Numbered from the stretch's first letter, positions 17,518 through 26,404 are shown. The stretch is 64,000 nucleotides of DNA from Adhaeribacter terrigena (GCF_016623615.1 NZ_JAEHFX010000001.1:620001-684000), one strand, 5' to 3'. Notes: generated from the sequence alone by a model not told the origin. Program-made: numbers and translations.

Positions 17518-18141
17518 ATGCTTTCACCTCTTTTGCGTAAAGTTTTTCTTACGACTCATATAACCCTTTCAGTTGGGTGGCTCGGTGCGGTAGCTGCTTT
17601 TTTAGCCATAGCGCTTATGGGTCTGGTTAGTCAGGATACCATGCAAGTACGATCTGCTTACATCACGATGGAATGGGTTGGCTGGTTTGTTATTGTGCCT
17701 GCTTGTTTGGGCTCTTTAGCAACGGGCCTTATCCAGTCTCTTGGTACGAATTGGGGTTTATTCAGGCATAAATGGATAGTTGTAAAGTTGCTGATGACAG
17801 TTGCATGCACCATTCTTTTGTTTCTTCACATGCAACCTATAAGTTACTTAGCCGATGTCGCTTCAAATGCAGATATTTCAACTATTGAACTGCGCAAACT
17901 TCGAATCCAGCTCATTACAGATGCTGGAGCAGCTTTGTTGGTCTTATTGGTTATTACTTCAATCTCTGTATTTAAACCCTGGGGGCGTACCAGGTTCAGT
18001 TTTGGCAAGCAGACCATAAATATTACAAAAGGAAAAGGTAATAAGCCCTGGCGGCTTTATATTATCTATGGACTTATTAGCCTTATCATTTTGCTATTTA
18101 TTATATTCCACCTATACACAGGCGGGATAAAGCATTTTTAA
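17518..18141 (+). CDS. DUF2269-like four-helix membrane protein
   Basis: A 207-aa inner-membrane protein. Four hydrophobic helices can be seen near 10-32, 48-70, 88-105 and 135-155, and a fifth near the C-terminus (LYIIYGLISLIILLFIIF). The opening VFLTTHITLSVGWLGAVAAF is typical of DUF2269 and related CopD-like membrane proteins. No catalytic motif is apparent. It begins a new plus-strand unit with the small gene and the copper ATPase after it (18- and 11-bp gaps), so it probably serves copper handling. Function unknown. Confidence 0.7.
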   Translation: MLSPLLRKVFLTTHITLSVGWLGAVAAFLAIALMGLVSQDTMQVRSAYITMEWVGWFVIVPACLGSLATGLIQSLGTNWGLFRHKWIVVKLLMTVACTILLFLHMQPISYLADVASNADISTIELRKLRIQLITDAGAALLVLLVITSISVFKPWGRTRFSFGKQTINITKGKGNKPWRLYIIYGLISLIILLFIIFHLYTGGIKHF

Positions 18142-18159
18142 TTTCCTAACTATAAAAAA

Positions 18160-18471
18160 ATGGAAAGATTTCATTACAACTCGGCCCTCGAAGCTTTGAA
18201 TGACCTGAAGAAAAGAGGTTATACCTTGGATTTTAACCTGGAAGGCGATTGCCTGCAATGTCCGCAGGCACAATTACAGTTAAACCCCAAAGACTTTACA
18301 ATTGATGAAGTTTACCGGTTTGAAGGCATGAGTAATCCAGCGGATAGTTCGGTAGTTTACGGCATTTCTTCTAAAACCGGCCAGAAAGGCGTATTGGTAG
18401 ATGCTTATGGCATGTACGCTAATTCGGTTTCCACAGAAATGGCAGCAAAACTTAAATCAGCGTATCACTAA
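18160..18471 (+). CDS. Small conserved protein (often mislabelled phosphoribosylpyrophosphate synthetase)
   Basis: A 103-aa soluble protein that resembles a Bacteroidota family carrying the inherited name 'phosphoribosylpyrophosphate synthetase'. It is one third the length of a true PRPP synthetase and shows neither its ATP-binding nor its PRPP-binding loop, so that name should not be trusted. Two Cys occur in DCLQCPQAQ near residues 28-31. It sits directly before the copper ATPase (11 bp). A small regulator or accessory factor is possible; function unknown. Confidence 0.7.
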   Translation: MERFHYNSALEALNDLKKRGYTLDFNLEGDCLQCPQAQLQLNPKDFTIDEVYRFEGMSNPADSSVVYGISSKTGQKGVLVDAYGMYANSVSTEMAAKLKSAYH

Positions 18472-18482
18472 CCCAAATAATC

Positions 18483-20552
18483 ATGGATCATTCGCATCAC
18501 CAGCATCATCACAATTCAGGAAAAGGTGCTGATAATATAAAAGCAGATTTAGCAGAAAAAACGGTCCATGCGCATGAAGAAGCGGGTGGCCACGGCGGCC
18601 ACGGACACGATCACCATGCCATGATGATCGATGATTTCAAGCGCCGGTTCTGGGTTTCATTGGTTTTATCTGTTCCGGTAGTTGTGCTCAGCCCGATGGT
18701 GCAGCATATTCTGGGGTATACCTTAGATGTGCCGTATGCAATGTACATAGCCTTTGTGTTGTCTTCGGTAATTTTCTTTTATGGGGGCTGGCCATTTTTA
18801 AATGGTTTAAAAGACGAAGTAAAAGCTGGCTCGCCGGGTATGATGACGCTGATCGGGGTAGCCATCACCGTAGCCTATGTGTATAGTTCCGCTATTGTAT
18901 TCGGCCTGAAAGGGATGGACTTTTTCTGGGAACTGGCCACCCTAATTGTAATCATGCTGTTGGGCCACTGGATCGAAATGAAATCGGTAATGGGAGCTTC
19001 CAAAGCGCTGGAGTTACTGGTTAGCATGATGCCCTCCGAAGCCCACGTGATCCGGAATGGTGAAACGTTGAATATTGCCATTGCCGACCTTCAGAAGAAT
19101 GATTTGATCCTGATCAAGCCCGGGGAAAAAGTGCCTGCCGACGGACTGGTTGAAGAAGGTAACAGTTACCTGAATGAAAGTATGCTGACCGGCGAAAGCA
19201 AACCAGTACAAAAATTAAAAGGCGATAAGGTAATTGGCGGGGCGGTGAACGGTAATGGTTCGCTGCAGGTAAGGGTGCAGAATACAGGCAAAGACAGCTA
19301 TCTGAATAAAGTAATTACCTTGGTGCAGGAAGCCCAGAAAACAAAATCAGAAACCCAGAACCTGGCCAATAAAGCCGCTAAGTGGTTAACCTATGTAGCT
19401 TTGTTTGCAGGTTTTGCCACACTTGCCGTCTGGCTTTTAGTGGGTGCTGAATTTGCGTTTGCGCTGGAACGAATGGTAACGGTAATGGTCATTTCTTGTC
19501 CGCATGCCCTGGGGTTGGCTGTACCGTTGGTGGTGGCTATTTCTACGGCCGTTTCGGCACAGAATGGCTTGCTGATCCGGAACCGTACCGCTTTTGAGAA
19601 TTCCCGTAAGATTACAACTATTATATTCGATAAAACCGGCACGCTTACCAAAGGGTCACATGAGGTAGCTGAAGTTGTGGTATTTGAAGTTGGTATTTCG
19701 GAAAGGGAGATGTTGCGCCTGGCAGCCGGGGTAGAACAGCATTCCGAACATTATATTGCCCAGGGAATTTTACGCAAAGCGAAAGAACTTCACATAGAAG
19801 TTCCGGCCTCAGAGGATTTTAACTACCTGCCAGGCAAAGGCTTGGAAGGAATGGTAGGGAATCAGGATGTAAAAGTGGTTGGCCCTAATTACCTGCAGGA
19901 ATTTAAAGTTGAGGTGCCGGCAAATAAAGCGGAAGAAGGGGTGGAAACGGCTGTGTATATCTTAATTGATAAAAAGCCGGTTGGTTACATAAAATTGCGT
20001 GATCAGATAAGGGAAGAATCGGCAGAGGCAATTGCTGTTCTAAAAAAGAACGGTATCAAAAACCTGCTCCTAACCGGTGATAATGAAAGGGTGGCTAAAA
20101 GTGTAAGTGAACACCTGAAAATGGATGGTTACCTGGCTAATGTATTGCCGCACCAGAAACAGGAAAAGATAAAAGAACTTCAAGCCCAAAATGAATTCGT
20201 AGCCATGACCGGCGACGGCGTAAACGATGCCCCAGCTTTGGCACAAGCTGACGTAGGCATTGCGGTAGGCTCTGGTACTGATGTGGCTGCTGAAACTGCC
20301 GATATTATCCTGGTAAATAGTAATCCAAAGGATATTGCCTCGCTTATTTTGTTTGGCAAAGCAACTTACCGGAAGATGATCCAGAACCTGGTTTGGGCTA
20401 CCGGCTACAACGTAATTGCTTTGCCTTTGGCGGCTGGAGTTCTCTATAACTGGGGTATCATGATTTCCCCGGCCGTTGGTGCAGTTTTAATGAGTATGAG
20501 TACAATAATCGTAGCCATTAATGCCCAGCTGTTGCGGAAGGAATTGAAGTAA
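18483..20552 (+). CDS. copB: CopB-type (P1B-3) copper-translocating P-type ATPase
   Basis: A 689-aa inner-membrane ATPase exporting copper from the cytoplasm. The N-terminus is His-rich (HHQHHH and HGGHGHDHH) instead of carrying HMA domains. The membrane metal site is SCPHALG, the CPH motif at about residue 338. CPH defines the P1B-3 class, associated with Cu(II) or Cu(I)/Ag(I). The phosphorylation motif DKTGT lies near 383, TGES in the actuator domain near 235, and TGDGVNDAPALAQADVGIA in the hinge. Length and order of domains are complete. A bidirectional terminator follows. Confidence 0.92.
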   Translation: MDHSHHQHHHNSGKGADNIKADLAEKTVHAHEEAGGHGGHGHDHHAMMIDDFKRRFWVSLVLSVPVVVLSPMVQHILGYTLDVPYAMYIAFVLSSVIFFYGGWPFLNGLKDEVKAGSPGMMTLIGVAITVAYVYSSAIVFGLKGMDFFWELATLIVIMLLGHWIEMKSVMGASKALELLVSMMPSEAHVIRNGETLNIAIADLQKNDLILIKPGEKVPADGLVEEGNSYLNESMLTGESKPVQKLKGDKVIGGAVNGNGSLQVRVQNTGKDSYLNKVITLVQEAQKTKSETQNLANKAAKWLTYVALFAGFATLAVWLLVGAEFAFALERMVTVMVISCPHALGLAVPLVVAISTAVSAQNGLLIRNRTAFENSRKITTIIFDKTGTLTKGSHEVAEVVVFEVGISEREMLRLAAGVEQHSEHYIAQGILRKAKELHIEVPASEDFNYLPGKGLEGMVGNQDVKVVGPNYLQEFKVEVPANKAEEGVETAVYILIDKKPVGYIKLRDQIREESAEAIAVLKKNGIKNLLLTGDNERVAKSVSEHLKMDGYLANVLPHQKQEKIKELQAQNEFVAMTGDGVNDAPALAQADVGIAVGSGTDVAAETADIILVNSNPKDIASLILFGKATYRKMIQNLVWATGYNVIALPLAAGVLYNWGIMISPAVGAVLMSMSTIIVAINAQLLRKELK

Positions 20553-20569
20553 GTTAAGCAGAGAGGAAA

Positions 20570-20602
20570 CAAAAACGGCAACCAAAATGGTTGCCGTTTT
20601 TG
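20570..20602. terminator. Bidirectional terminator between convergent genes
   Basis: A perfect 14-bp stem (20571-20584 with 20588-20601) and 3-base loop, with an A run on the left arm and T run on the right. It can stop transcription from copB on the plus strand and from the HMA gene on the minus strand. Confidence 0.88.
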
Positions 20603-20623
20603 TTTAAAATTCTTCCGTTTGGT

Positions 20624-20833
20624 TTACAGCTTTTCAGCTTTATAACCAGCTTCCTGCACCAGTTTAATTACTTCTGCTTCGTTTAAATTCGCGGTAGAAA
20701 CGGTCAGGATTTTCTGGGCATTGGTGGTATCTACTTTCCATTCATTAATACCTTCTGCTTTGTCCAGGAAAGGTGAAATGTTAGCCACACAACTTCCGCA
20801 ATTGATATTGGTTTTAAATTTTAGATCTTTCAT
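20624..20833 (-). CDS. copZ: Small HMA-domain metallochaperone (CopZ-like)
   Basis: A 69-aa cytoplasmic protein of one heavy-metal-associated domain with ferredoxin-like length. The metal loop is NCGSCVANI (CxxC), in place of the usual MxCxxC. I prefer the ATG at 20831-20833 because it puts MKDLKFKTNINCG in the standard position; an ATG at 20854 would add seven residues. Convergent with copB, to which it could deliver copper. Copper chaperone by family, unproven for this protein. Confidence 0.82.
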   Translation of the reverse strand: MKDLKFKTNINCGSCVANISPFLDKAEGINEWKVDTTNAQKILTVSTANLNEAEVIKLVQEAGYKAEKL

Positions 20834-20931
20834 AATTTGTGCCTTTAAGTACATTACAAAGATACTTAGTAGGGTCAGCGTTTCCGTTACAGGATTCCGA
20901 CGGTTTCTTATAAAATTCGGTACTATCGCCT

Positions 20932-21393
20932 TTAATTCACGAAAACTTTGTAATTCTTTTCCGATTCGAAATACAAAACTTCCCCTGAAGCGCTACCAGG
21001 TTTTAAGGCAATAAATGCTACCGATTTATCTACTTCTTTGCCGGTTACGGGGTCGGTCGCAAACCGCACAGAACGCTCATTTTTAATGGTTTTCACGCAC
21101 ATTTCGCAACAGCCGTAATACATTTTACCTTCAAACGGCACCGGGAATTGCTGTTTACCCATGTAGGCATTATTCACCATGCAAACCAAGTCTTTTGGCA
21201 AGCCGGTTTCCGTCATCGGGTTTTCACCTGCGACCTTATTTTCCGGTGCATGAGCATGCATAGGGGCAGCTGGTTGCGTATTTTCAACTGGCGGTGCGGC
21301 AGCGGCAGTTTGGTTGTTTTCGCTTTTTTGCTGGGAACAGGATGCCATGATCAAGCCGGCGAAAAGAACGGGTAAGATTATGCGGTTTTTCAT
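20932..21393 (-). CDS. Lipoprotein with YHS/TRASH-like Cys motif
   Basis: A 153-aa lipoprotein (MKNRIILPVLFAGLIMASC, lipobox Cys 19). After an Ala/Pro/His linker the C-terminal half has VCMVNNAYM and YYGCCEMCVKTI, a Cys arrangement like the YHS/TRASH metal-binding modules. It is the upstream neighbour of the HMA chaperone on the minus strand. A periplasmic copper or silver-binding role is inferred from the Cys motif and context. Confidence 0.7.
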   Translation of the reverse strand: MKNRIILPVLFAGLIMASCSQQKSENNQTAAAAPPVENTQPAAPMHAHAPENKVAGENPMTETGLPKDLVCMVNNAYMGKQQFPVPFEGKMYYGCCEMCVKTIKNERSVRFATDPVTGKEVDKSVAFIALKPGSASGEVLYFESEKNYKVFVN

Positions 21394-22107
21394 ATTGTTA
21401 ACTGTTTATTGAATCGGTGCGTTACCAGGTTTTAAGTTTTCTTTTTATCTGATTTTCTTTACATTAATTTCTGAAACCGCCTGAAAAACGCTATGCTTTT
21501 GACCGGGCTTTTGTTCCGGAAACAATTATTTTTTTGCCATTGTTCCTTCCTTTATGTGTGAGCAGGCATGGGGCAGTAATTTGTCGCCTGGATTTAGCGA
21601 ACCAAAAATTTCTACTTTGCCATCCTGTTCCCTGCCTTTTTTTACAGCTACTTTTTCAGTTGAATTATTTACCGTTCTAATTACAAAAGTTCCTTCTTCT
21701 GAATCGATTAAAGCTGATTTTGCTATTACAAAGGTACTGTCCTTCAGAGCCAACTGAAAGCCTTTAATAGACCAAAGGAGTGATGTATCGAACTTTATCC
21801 ACCGGGGTTTGGTAATATTTGCCCTAAAATTGATTGCTTGAAATTGAGAAAAACCATGGTCAATAATTAGAACATTTATTGATTTGTGATTTCACTTCTC
21901 TTCCTAAAACTTTTATTTAAAGTTACCATGTATCTAAACAGTTTAAAAGTAGCCCTATTTAAGTCAAACTTCCCTGCGTAAAGTTTACCGAACCGTCCAG
22001 TTTTACTGAATGTCCCATATTTATATTTCGATACAAAAGCTTTAATATTAAAAGATTAAAATATATATTTAGTGTATAAAAATATTGTTAACATCTAAAA
22101 TAAGAGT
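21394..22107. other. Gap holding an adaptor remnant and one AAAACGCTAT box
   Basis: Apart from the adaptor fragment, this 714-bp gap holds a copy of the AAAAACGCTATGCTTTT box at 21484-21500, also found beside the T9SS genes far to the right. I see no RNA gene. The part from 21892 to 22107 is AT-rich and presumably carries the promoter of the small gene at 22108. Confidence 0.5.
21526..21891 (-). pseudogene. Remnant of an RND periplasmic adaptor (C-terminal end only)
   Basis: An open frame without ATG whose last 75 codons match the membrane-proximal end of CusB/CzcB adaptors (FVIAKSALIDSEEGTFVIR, VAVKKGREQDGKVEIFGSL, GDKLLPHA). Upstream of 21760 the resemblance fades, and a stop interrupts the frame at 21892-21894. 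The lipoprotein signal, HMBD, hairpin and barrel domains of an adaptor are all absent. I read it as a decayed fragment of a third adaptor gene. Confidence 0.7.
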
Positions 22108-22248
22108 ATGGAACAAATCCAAGCAATTAAACCTGGTCCAAAACCAAGAAAAGATGATGGTGATTTAGATAGAAGAAGGCGAGTTTCACCTGAAAAGAAG
22201 CCAGATTATCCCCCTCTTAAACCTCACAAACATAAAAAAGGGGAATAG
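22108..22248 (+). CDS. Small basic Pro/Lys-rich protein (46 aa)
   Basis: An ATG-started 46-codon frame encoding a highly charged peptide (MEQIQAIKPGPKPRKDDGDL, then RRRR and a HKHKKGE end). It resembles no family I know, has no signal peptide and no Cys. Support for a real gene comes from the isolated position, plausible AT-rich promoter in front and a strong terminator starting 53 bp after the stop. The composition suggests a disordered nucleic-acid-binding peptide, which is inference. Confidence 0.5.
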   Translation: MEQIQAIKPGPKPRKDDGDLDRRRRVSPEKKPDYPPLKPHKHKKGE

Positions 22249-22301
22249 TAGCTTTTAGTTTACTAATCCTCATGTTAGTGAATTTCTTAAAAAATGAAAA
22301 G

Positions 22302-22333
22302 AACCTGCGAGGCATGACCTCGCAGGTTTTTTT
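22302..22333. terminator. Terminator between the small basic gene and the Zn/Cd ATPase gene
   Basis: A perfect 11-bp stem (22302-22312 with 22318-22328), a 5-base loop and a T run to 22333. T-rich sequence is also seen past the hairpin on the minus strand, so it may serve both directions. Confidence 0.85.
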
Positions 22334-22617
22334 ATGCATGAATACTTGTTGATTACATTTATGTGAAACTGAAGATAGTTTATTAAGCCTTTTAACTTCT
22401 TAAATACTTTTTTGCTTTTTTAACGAATCAATACATTCTTTACCAGTACCAGATTATAAAGTTGATTTTGATAATATTAAGGAGTATATCAGAACTTTAC
22501 CTCGAAGGCCGATTTTTTTGGTTTGCCATACTTCGATCATGGAAAAGAAGATTTGCACGGAAAGAATTCTAATGATTATTGAAGTAAAATCCCAAGTCTG
22601 GTGAAATCCTAAACGAC
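22334..22617. other. Intergenic region with no recognisable gene
   Basis: AT-rich sequence between a terminator and the 3' end of the Zn/Cd ATPase gene. I find no coding, RNA or repeat signal. A reading frame that runs out of the ATPase gene into it on the minus strand is a shadow. Confidence 0.45.
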
Positions 22618-24663
22618 TCAAAACTTCATTCGCTGTATTCTTATAGCATTTAGAATAGCTAAAAACGCTACGCCTACATCGGCAAAAACTGCTTCCCACA
22701 TAGTAGCCACTCCGAATGCCCCAAAGATTAGCACCAGGGCTTTTACGCCAAATGCCAGCCCGATATTCTGCCAAACGATCTGCTTCGTTTTCTTGCCAAT
22801 ATTTATGGCGGTGGCAATTTTTGAAGGCTGATCAGTCTGGATCACCACGTCGGCAGTTTCGATAGCAGCATCGGAGCCTAAGCCACCCATTGCCATCCCT
22901 ACATCGGCTAAAGTAATTACTGGCGCATCGTTTATGCCATCACCAATAAAGGCTACGGTCTTTCCTTGCTTTTTAAGTTCTTCTACCTTATTCACTTTGT
23001 CTTCCGGAAGCAATCCACCAAAAGCCAGGTCTATTCCGATTTCTTTTGCAATTTTCTGAACGATAGAATCTTTATCGCCGGAAAGCATTACAATGTCTTT
23101 TATGCCTAAGTGGTGTAGCGTTTTAATAGATTGTACAGCATCCGCTTTTATCTGGTCGGCAATGGTAATGTAACCCGCAAACTTTCCATCAACCGCTACC
23201 AAAACAATGGTATCTATTATGGCATCAATCTGTCGGTCATAAGCAATGCTGAATTTGTTCATCAGCTTACCGTTCCCAGCTAATACTTCTTTGCCATCAA
23301 CTTTACCTTTCAGGCCGTGGCCGGAGATTTCTTCAATATCTGATACCGTTTTTTGCTTGTGAGATTCGCCCGAATACTGCACAATTGCCTGGGCAATGGG
23401 GTGGGTAGATTTGCTTTCCAAAGCAGCTGTTAAAGCAATGAATTCTGCCTGTTCAATTCCATTGGTTTTGATTTCCTGCACTTTGAAAACGCCTTCGGTA
23501 AGGGTGCCGGTTTTATCCATAACTACAGTATTCACTGTAGTTATCAGGTCAAGATAGTTGGAACCTTTAAACAGGATGCCGTTTCTGGATGCTGCTCCGA
23601 TGCCACCGAAATAACCCAGCGGGATAGAAATTACCAGGGCACACGGACAGGAAATCACGAGGAAAATCAGTGCTCGATAGAGCCAGTCGTTAAACACATA
23701 ATCTTCTACAATAAAGTACGGAAGCAAAGCCATACCTAAAGCCAGAAATACTACGATTGGCGTATAGATTTGAGCAAATCGGGTAATAAACTGCTGCGTT
23801 TTCGCTTTCCTCGTACCTGCTTCTTCAACTAATTGCAGGATTTTAGACAGGGCGCTGTCTTCGTAAGCTGAAACAACTTTGAGTTCAATAACCTTATCCA
23901 GGTTGATCATGCCTGCCAGCACTTTATCTCCTTTTCTTTTTGTGTCTGGTTTCGATTCGCCGGTTAAGGCTGCTGTATTGAATGAAGAACTTTCGGAAAG
24001 CAATTCGCCATCTAAGGCTACTTTTTCACCGGCTTTGACCTGGATGGTTTCCCCAATATTTACCTGTTTTGGATTTACTTCAGAAATCTGACCATTGCGG
24101 AGCACACCTACAATTTCCGGGCGATTATCTATCAGATCTTTAATGGATTTTCGGGATCTGGCAACGGCAGCTTCCTGGAAATGTTCACCAATTACGTAGA
24201 ACAACATTACCGCCACACCTTCCGCATATTCGCCGATGTAAAATGCCCCAAGCGTAGCAATACCCATCAGGAAGAACTCATTGAAAATACTGCCATTTTT
24301 GATGTTGGTAATAGCGTGCCAAAGCACTTTCCAACCTACCAATAAATAAGCAATCCCGAAAACGGCAAGCCGGATATAACCTTCAAACCAGGTGACATCA
24401 GTATAATCGAGCGCAATGCCCGTAAGCAAAAGCACCAGACTGATTACCGTTGGGATATAGGAAGAACTTTCGTCTTCGTGGTCGTGTCCGTCTTCGTCTT
24501 TATTGGGTTTTGCATCGGTGCTGCAACATTCTGCTTTGTTTGCCGGCACTTCATACAAAATACCAGTTTTGGGCTTCTCAGGCCCCGGATGTTCAGCGGT
24601 TCGGGGAGAAGTAATTTCCATTGGTTTAGGTACCTCGGATTTATTTTTATTTGGTTCGGTCAT
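22618..24663 (-). CDS. cadA: Zn/Cd/Pb-exporting P1B-2-type P-type ATPase
   Basis: A 681-aa inner-membrane ATPase. The membrane site is ISCPCALVIS (CPC) followed by IPLGYFGGIGAASRNGILF, and MDKTGTLTEG is the phosphorylation site. TGES, STHPIAQ and the GDGINDAPV hinge are all present. The N-terminus has no HMA domain but a Cys pair (KAECCSTDAK) and an acidic His stretch (DEDGHDHEDE), as in zinc/cadmium exporters. Length and order are complete. First of a block of leftward divalent-metal genes; the methyltransferase gene ends 57 bp upstream. Confidence 0.88.
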   Translation of the reverse strand: MTEPNKNKSEVPKPMEITSPRTAEHPGPEKPKTGILYEVPANKAECCSTDAKPNKDEDGHDHEDESSSYIPTVISLVLLLTGIALDYTDVTWFEGYIRLAVFGIAYLLVGWKVLWHAITNIKNGSIFNEFFLMGIATLGAFYIGEYAEGVAVMLFYVIGEHFQEAAVARSRKSIKDLIDNRPEIVGVLRNGQISEVNPKQVNIGETIQVKAGEKVALDGELLSESSSFNTAALTGESKPDTKRKGDKVLAGMINLDKVIELKVVSAYEDSALSKILQLVEEAGTRKAKTQQFITRFAQIYTPIVVFLALGMALLPYFIVEDYVFNDWLYRALIFLVISCPCALVISIPLGYFGGIGAASRNGILFKGSNYLDLITTVNTVVMDKTGTLTEGVFKVQEIKTNGIEQAEFIALTAALESKSTHPIAQAIVQYSGESHKQKTVSDIEEISGHGLKGKVDGKEVLAGNGKLMNKFSIAYDRQIDAIIDTIVLVAVDGKFAGYITIADQIKADAVQSIKTLHHLGIKDIVMLSGDKDSIVQKIAKEIGIDLAFGGLLPEDKVNKVEELKKQGKTVAFIGDGINDAPVITLADVGMAMGGLGSDAAIETADVVIQTDQPSKIATAINIGKKTKQIVWQNIGLAFGVKALVLIFGAFGVATMWEAVFADVGVAFLAILNAIRIQRMKF

Positions 24664-24719
24664 AGGTTTAAATATAGGGCACTTTAATGCCAGCTAAATG
24701 GAATAAGCGATCTGAATAC

Positions 24720-25331
24720 TTACTTCTTCTTCAAACTACAGAACACAAAGTTTTGAATAGTATTGAATGGAGTAGTGTGGTCTGCTTTATGGCAATCAAG
24801 CATTTCGAATCCTGCAGCAAACAATTCAGGTAAGGATTTTTCGGTGTATTGTTTTATTTCTAACCCGCTGCATTTCTTGGGGCCATCTTCGGAGAACGTA
24901 CCGATAACTAAAAACCCTTTAACTGCTTTGGTTGCTGTTTGAACATATTTAGCAATCTGGTCGGGAGTAGTAAGGAAATGAAAAACAGCCCGGTCGTGCC
25001 AAAAGTCGAATTCGGTATCTGGCTTAAAATCGGTTATATCGGCAACAATCCAATTCACGAGGTCTGCTTTTGTACCCAGGCGGGTTTGGGCTCTTTTAAG
25101 GGCATTTTCGGAAATATCCAGAACACTAACATTTTCGTAACCTTCCGCTACCAGATAGTCCACAAGTTTACTGTCGCCACCACCCACGTCGATAATTTTA
25201 GCAGATTTTGGTAAGTTAAAACTGTGGAAATAATCCAGTGAAGTTTTCGGAATTTCTTCTGTCCAGCTTACTTCATCTGGGCTTTTTGTTTCGTAAATGG
25301 TTTCCCAGTGATCCTTATTTTCTGAGTTCAT
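24720..25331 (-). CDS. Class I SAM-dependent methyltransferase
   Basis: A 203-aa cytoplasmic methyltransferase with Rossmann motifs: IIDVGGGDSKLVDYL (motif I, near 42-56), VLDISENALKRA (motif II, acidic Asp at the ribose site) and FDFWHDRAVFHFL. Cys occurs in the C-terminal third. The acceptor is unknown; relatives in metal loci methylate thiols, tellurite or arsenite, but the three-Cys pattern of ArsM is not seen. It lies between the Zn/Cd ATPase and the MerC-like gene in the same direction, so a metal-stress role is inferred. Confidence 0.8.
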   Translation of the reverse strand: MNSENKDHWETIYETKSPDEVSWTEEIPKTSLDYFHSFNLPKSAKIIDVGGGDSKLVDYLVAEGYENVSVLDISENALKRAQTRLGTKADLVNWIVADITDFKPDTEFDFWHDRAVFHFLTTPDQIAKYVQTATKAVKGFLVIGTFSEDGPKKCSGLEIKQYTEKSLPELFAAGFEMLDCHKADHTTPFNTIQNFVFCSLKKK

Positions 25332-25365
25332 ATCAGTAGTTTTTGGAGTAGATTTAAGAGCGGTT

Positions 25366-25974
25366 CTAACAGCAGGCTTTATCAGATTGCATTGGCGGAC
25401 ATTTTACGGTGCCATAGCTGCAATACACGCAACAATCGCCAGCTTTTGGCTTTAAGATTTGTTTACAGTTTTCGCATTCATAGAAATACTGGCAGGCATT
25501 TGTAGGCATTTCTTCTTCTTTGCTGAAACCGCAATGCGGGCAAGTAATGGTACTTTTTAGGTTGATTTCTGTACCGTTTTTAACCTCAGGGAAACAGCAG
25601 GCATTGTGGAGCCTGTTCCGGTAATGGTTTATTACGGCTGAAATAAAAAGGCCGAACATACCCAGATAAAGCAGGTAAATCCAATTATCGCTTTCCATTA
25701 TATGGTAGCTGTAGAAAATCATTACGGCGCTTGGGATTGCTATTAATAACGGATAAGTGCATCTATGCTTCCGGTAAGATATTGCCAGCCCAACCAAAGA
25801 CAGCAGCACTAATCCCTGAAATACCCACATCGTCCAGCCTCCAAATAATTCGAAAGTGCCAAAGCCAAGTGCGGTTAAAATGAAACCGAATAACGGGAAA
25901 CAACAAGGAGAAGCTAATGCTGTGATTAGCAAACCAAAGGTGCCAAGTCTGTTTAAGTTTGATTCAATTTCCAT
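25366..25974 (-). CDS. merC: MerC-domain membrane protein with C-terminal GDCCxYCSYG segment
   Basis: A 202-aa inner-membrane protein. The first 120 residues contain four membrane helices with the MerC-type Cys pair SPCCFPLFG in helix 1. MerC carries Hg(II) inward in mercury systems. The second part is cytoplasmic and Cys-rich: CPHCGF, YECENCKQ, then GDCCVYCSYGTVKCPP and a terminal CC. This end resembles a zinc-ribbon plus a Cys-rich segment found in Bacteroidota MerC-like proteins. No merA or merR is visible here, so mercury may not be the substrate. Confidence 0.8.
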   Translation of the reverse strand: MEIESNLNRLGTFGLLITALASPCCFPLFGFILTALGFGTFELFGGWTMWVFQGLVLLSLVGLAISYRKHRCTYPLLIAIPSAVMIFYSYHIMESDNWIYLLYLGMFGLFISAVINHYRNRLHNACCFPEVKNGTEINLKSTITCPHCGFSKEEEMPTNACQYFYECENCKQILKPKAGDCCVYCSYGTVKCPPMQSDKACC

Positions 25975-25978
25975 TTTT

Positions 25979-26344
25979 CTATTTATAGTCTGAAAGTATT
26001 TGCTTCAAATCTGCCGGAATTTCCATCGGTAATAAAGGCGGCACATTTGCACCTCCGGTATTGCCAACGGGAATTTTACCGACAAAAGATTTGATGCCAC
26101 CAACCAATAACCGGGGAAGCTGACCAGCTACTTCTTTTACGCTTTTTATTTGCCATCCGAATTTCAGCATTTGCCAATGAACGGAGGTATGCGGAACCGG
26201 GAAAGCCTGGCCTAAAATATGCGCACGCTCCAGATGAAACCAGGCTATTTGTAATTCTCCGTTTCGAAAGTTAGCTACATAATTGTCCAGTTCATTTTTA
26301 TAGAACGGGGTAAGCTTGTCAGGCATTTTCAGGTTAAATTTCAT
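25979..26344 (-). CDS. DUF3703 protein
   Basis: A 121-aa soluble protein with the family core LERAHILGQAFPVPHTSVHWQML in two blocks and KEVAGQLPRLLVGGIKSFVG. DUF3703 members occur beside Cus/Czc or MerC genes. The conserved His residues (ERAHILGQ, PHTSVHW) may bind metal. No signal peptide. It precedes the merC-like gene by 4 bp, so they are probably co-transcribed. Function unknown. Confidence 0.82.
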   Translation of the reverse strand: MKFNLKMPDKLTPFYKNELDNYVANFRNGELQIAWFHLERAHILGQAFPVPHTSVHWQMLKFGWQIKSVKEVAGQLPRLLVGGIKSFVGKIPVGNTGGANVPPLLPMEIPADLKQILSDYK

Positions 26345-26404
26345 AGTGTTTCGTTCGGTTGTTTTACAAAGTTACTACCGCTTAACCTGCAACTGCATTG
26401 CATT

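Noticed and set aside
22454-22774. Minus-strand frame overlapping the C-terminus of the Zn/Cd ATPase
   Set aside because: Shadow of the ATPase gene in another frame.
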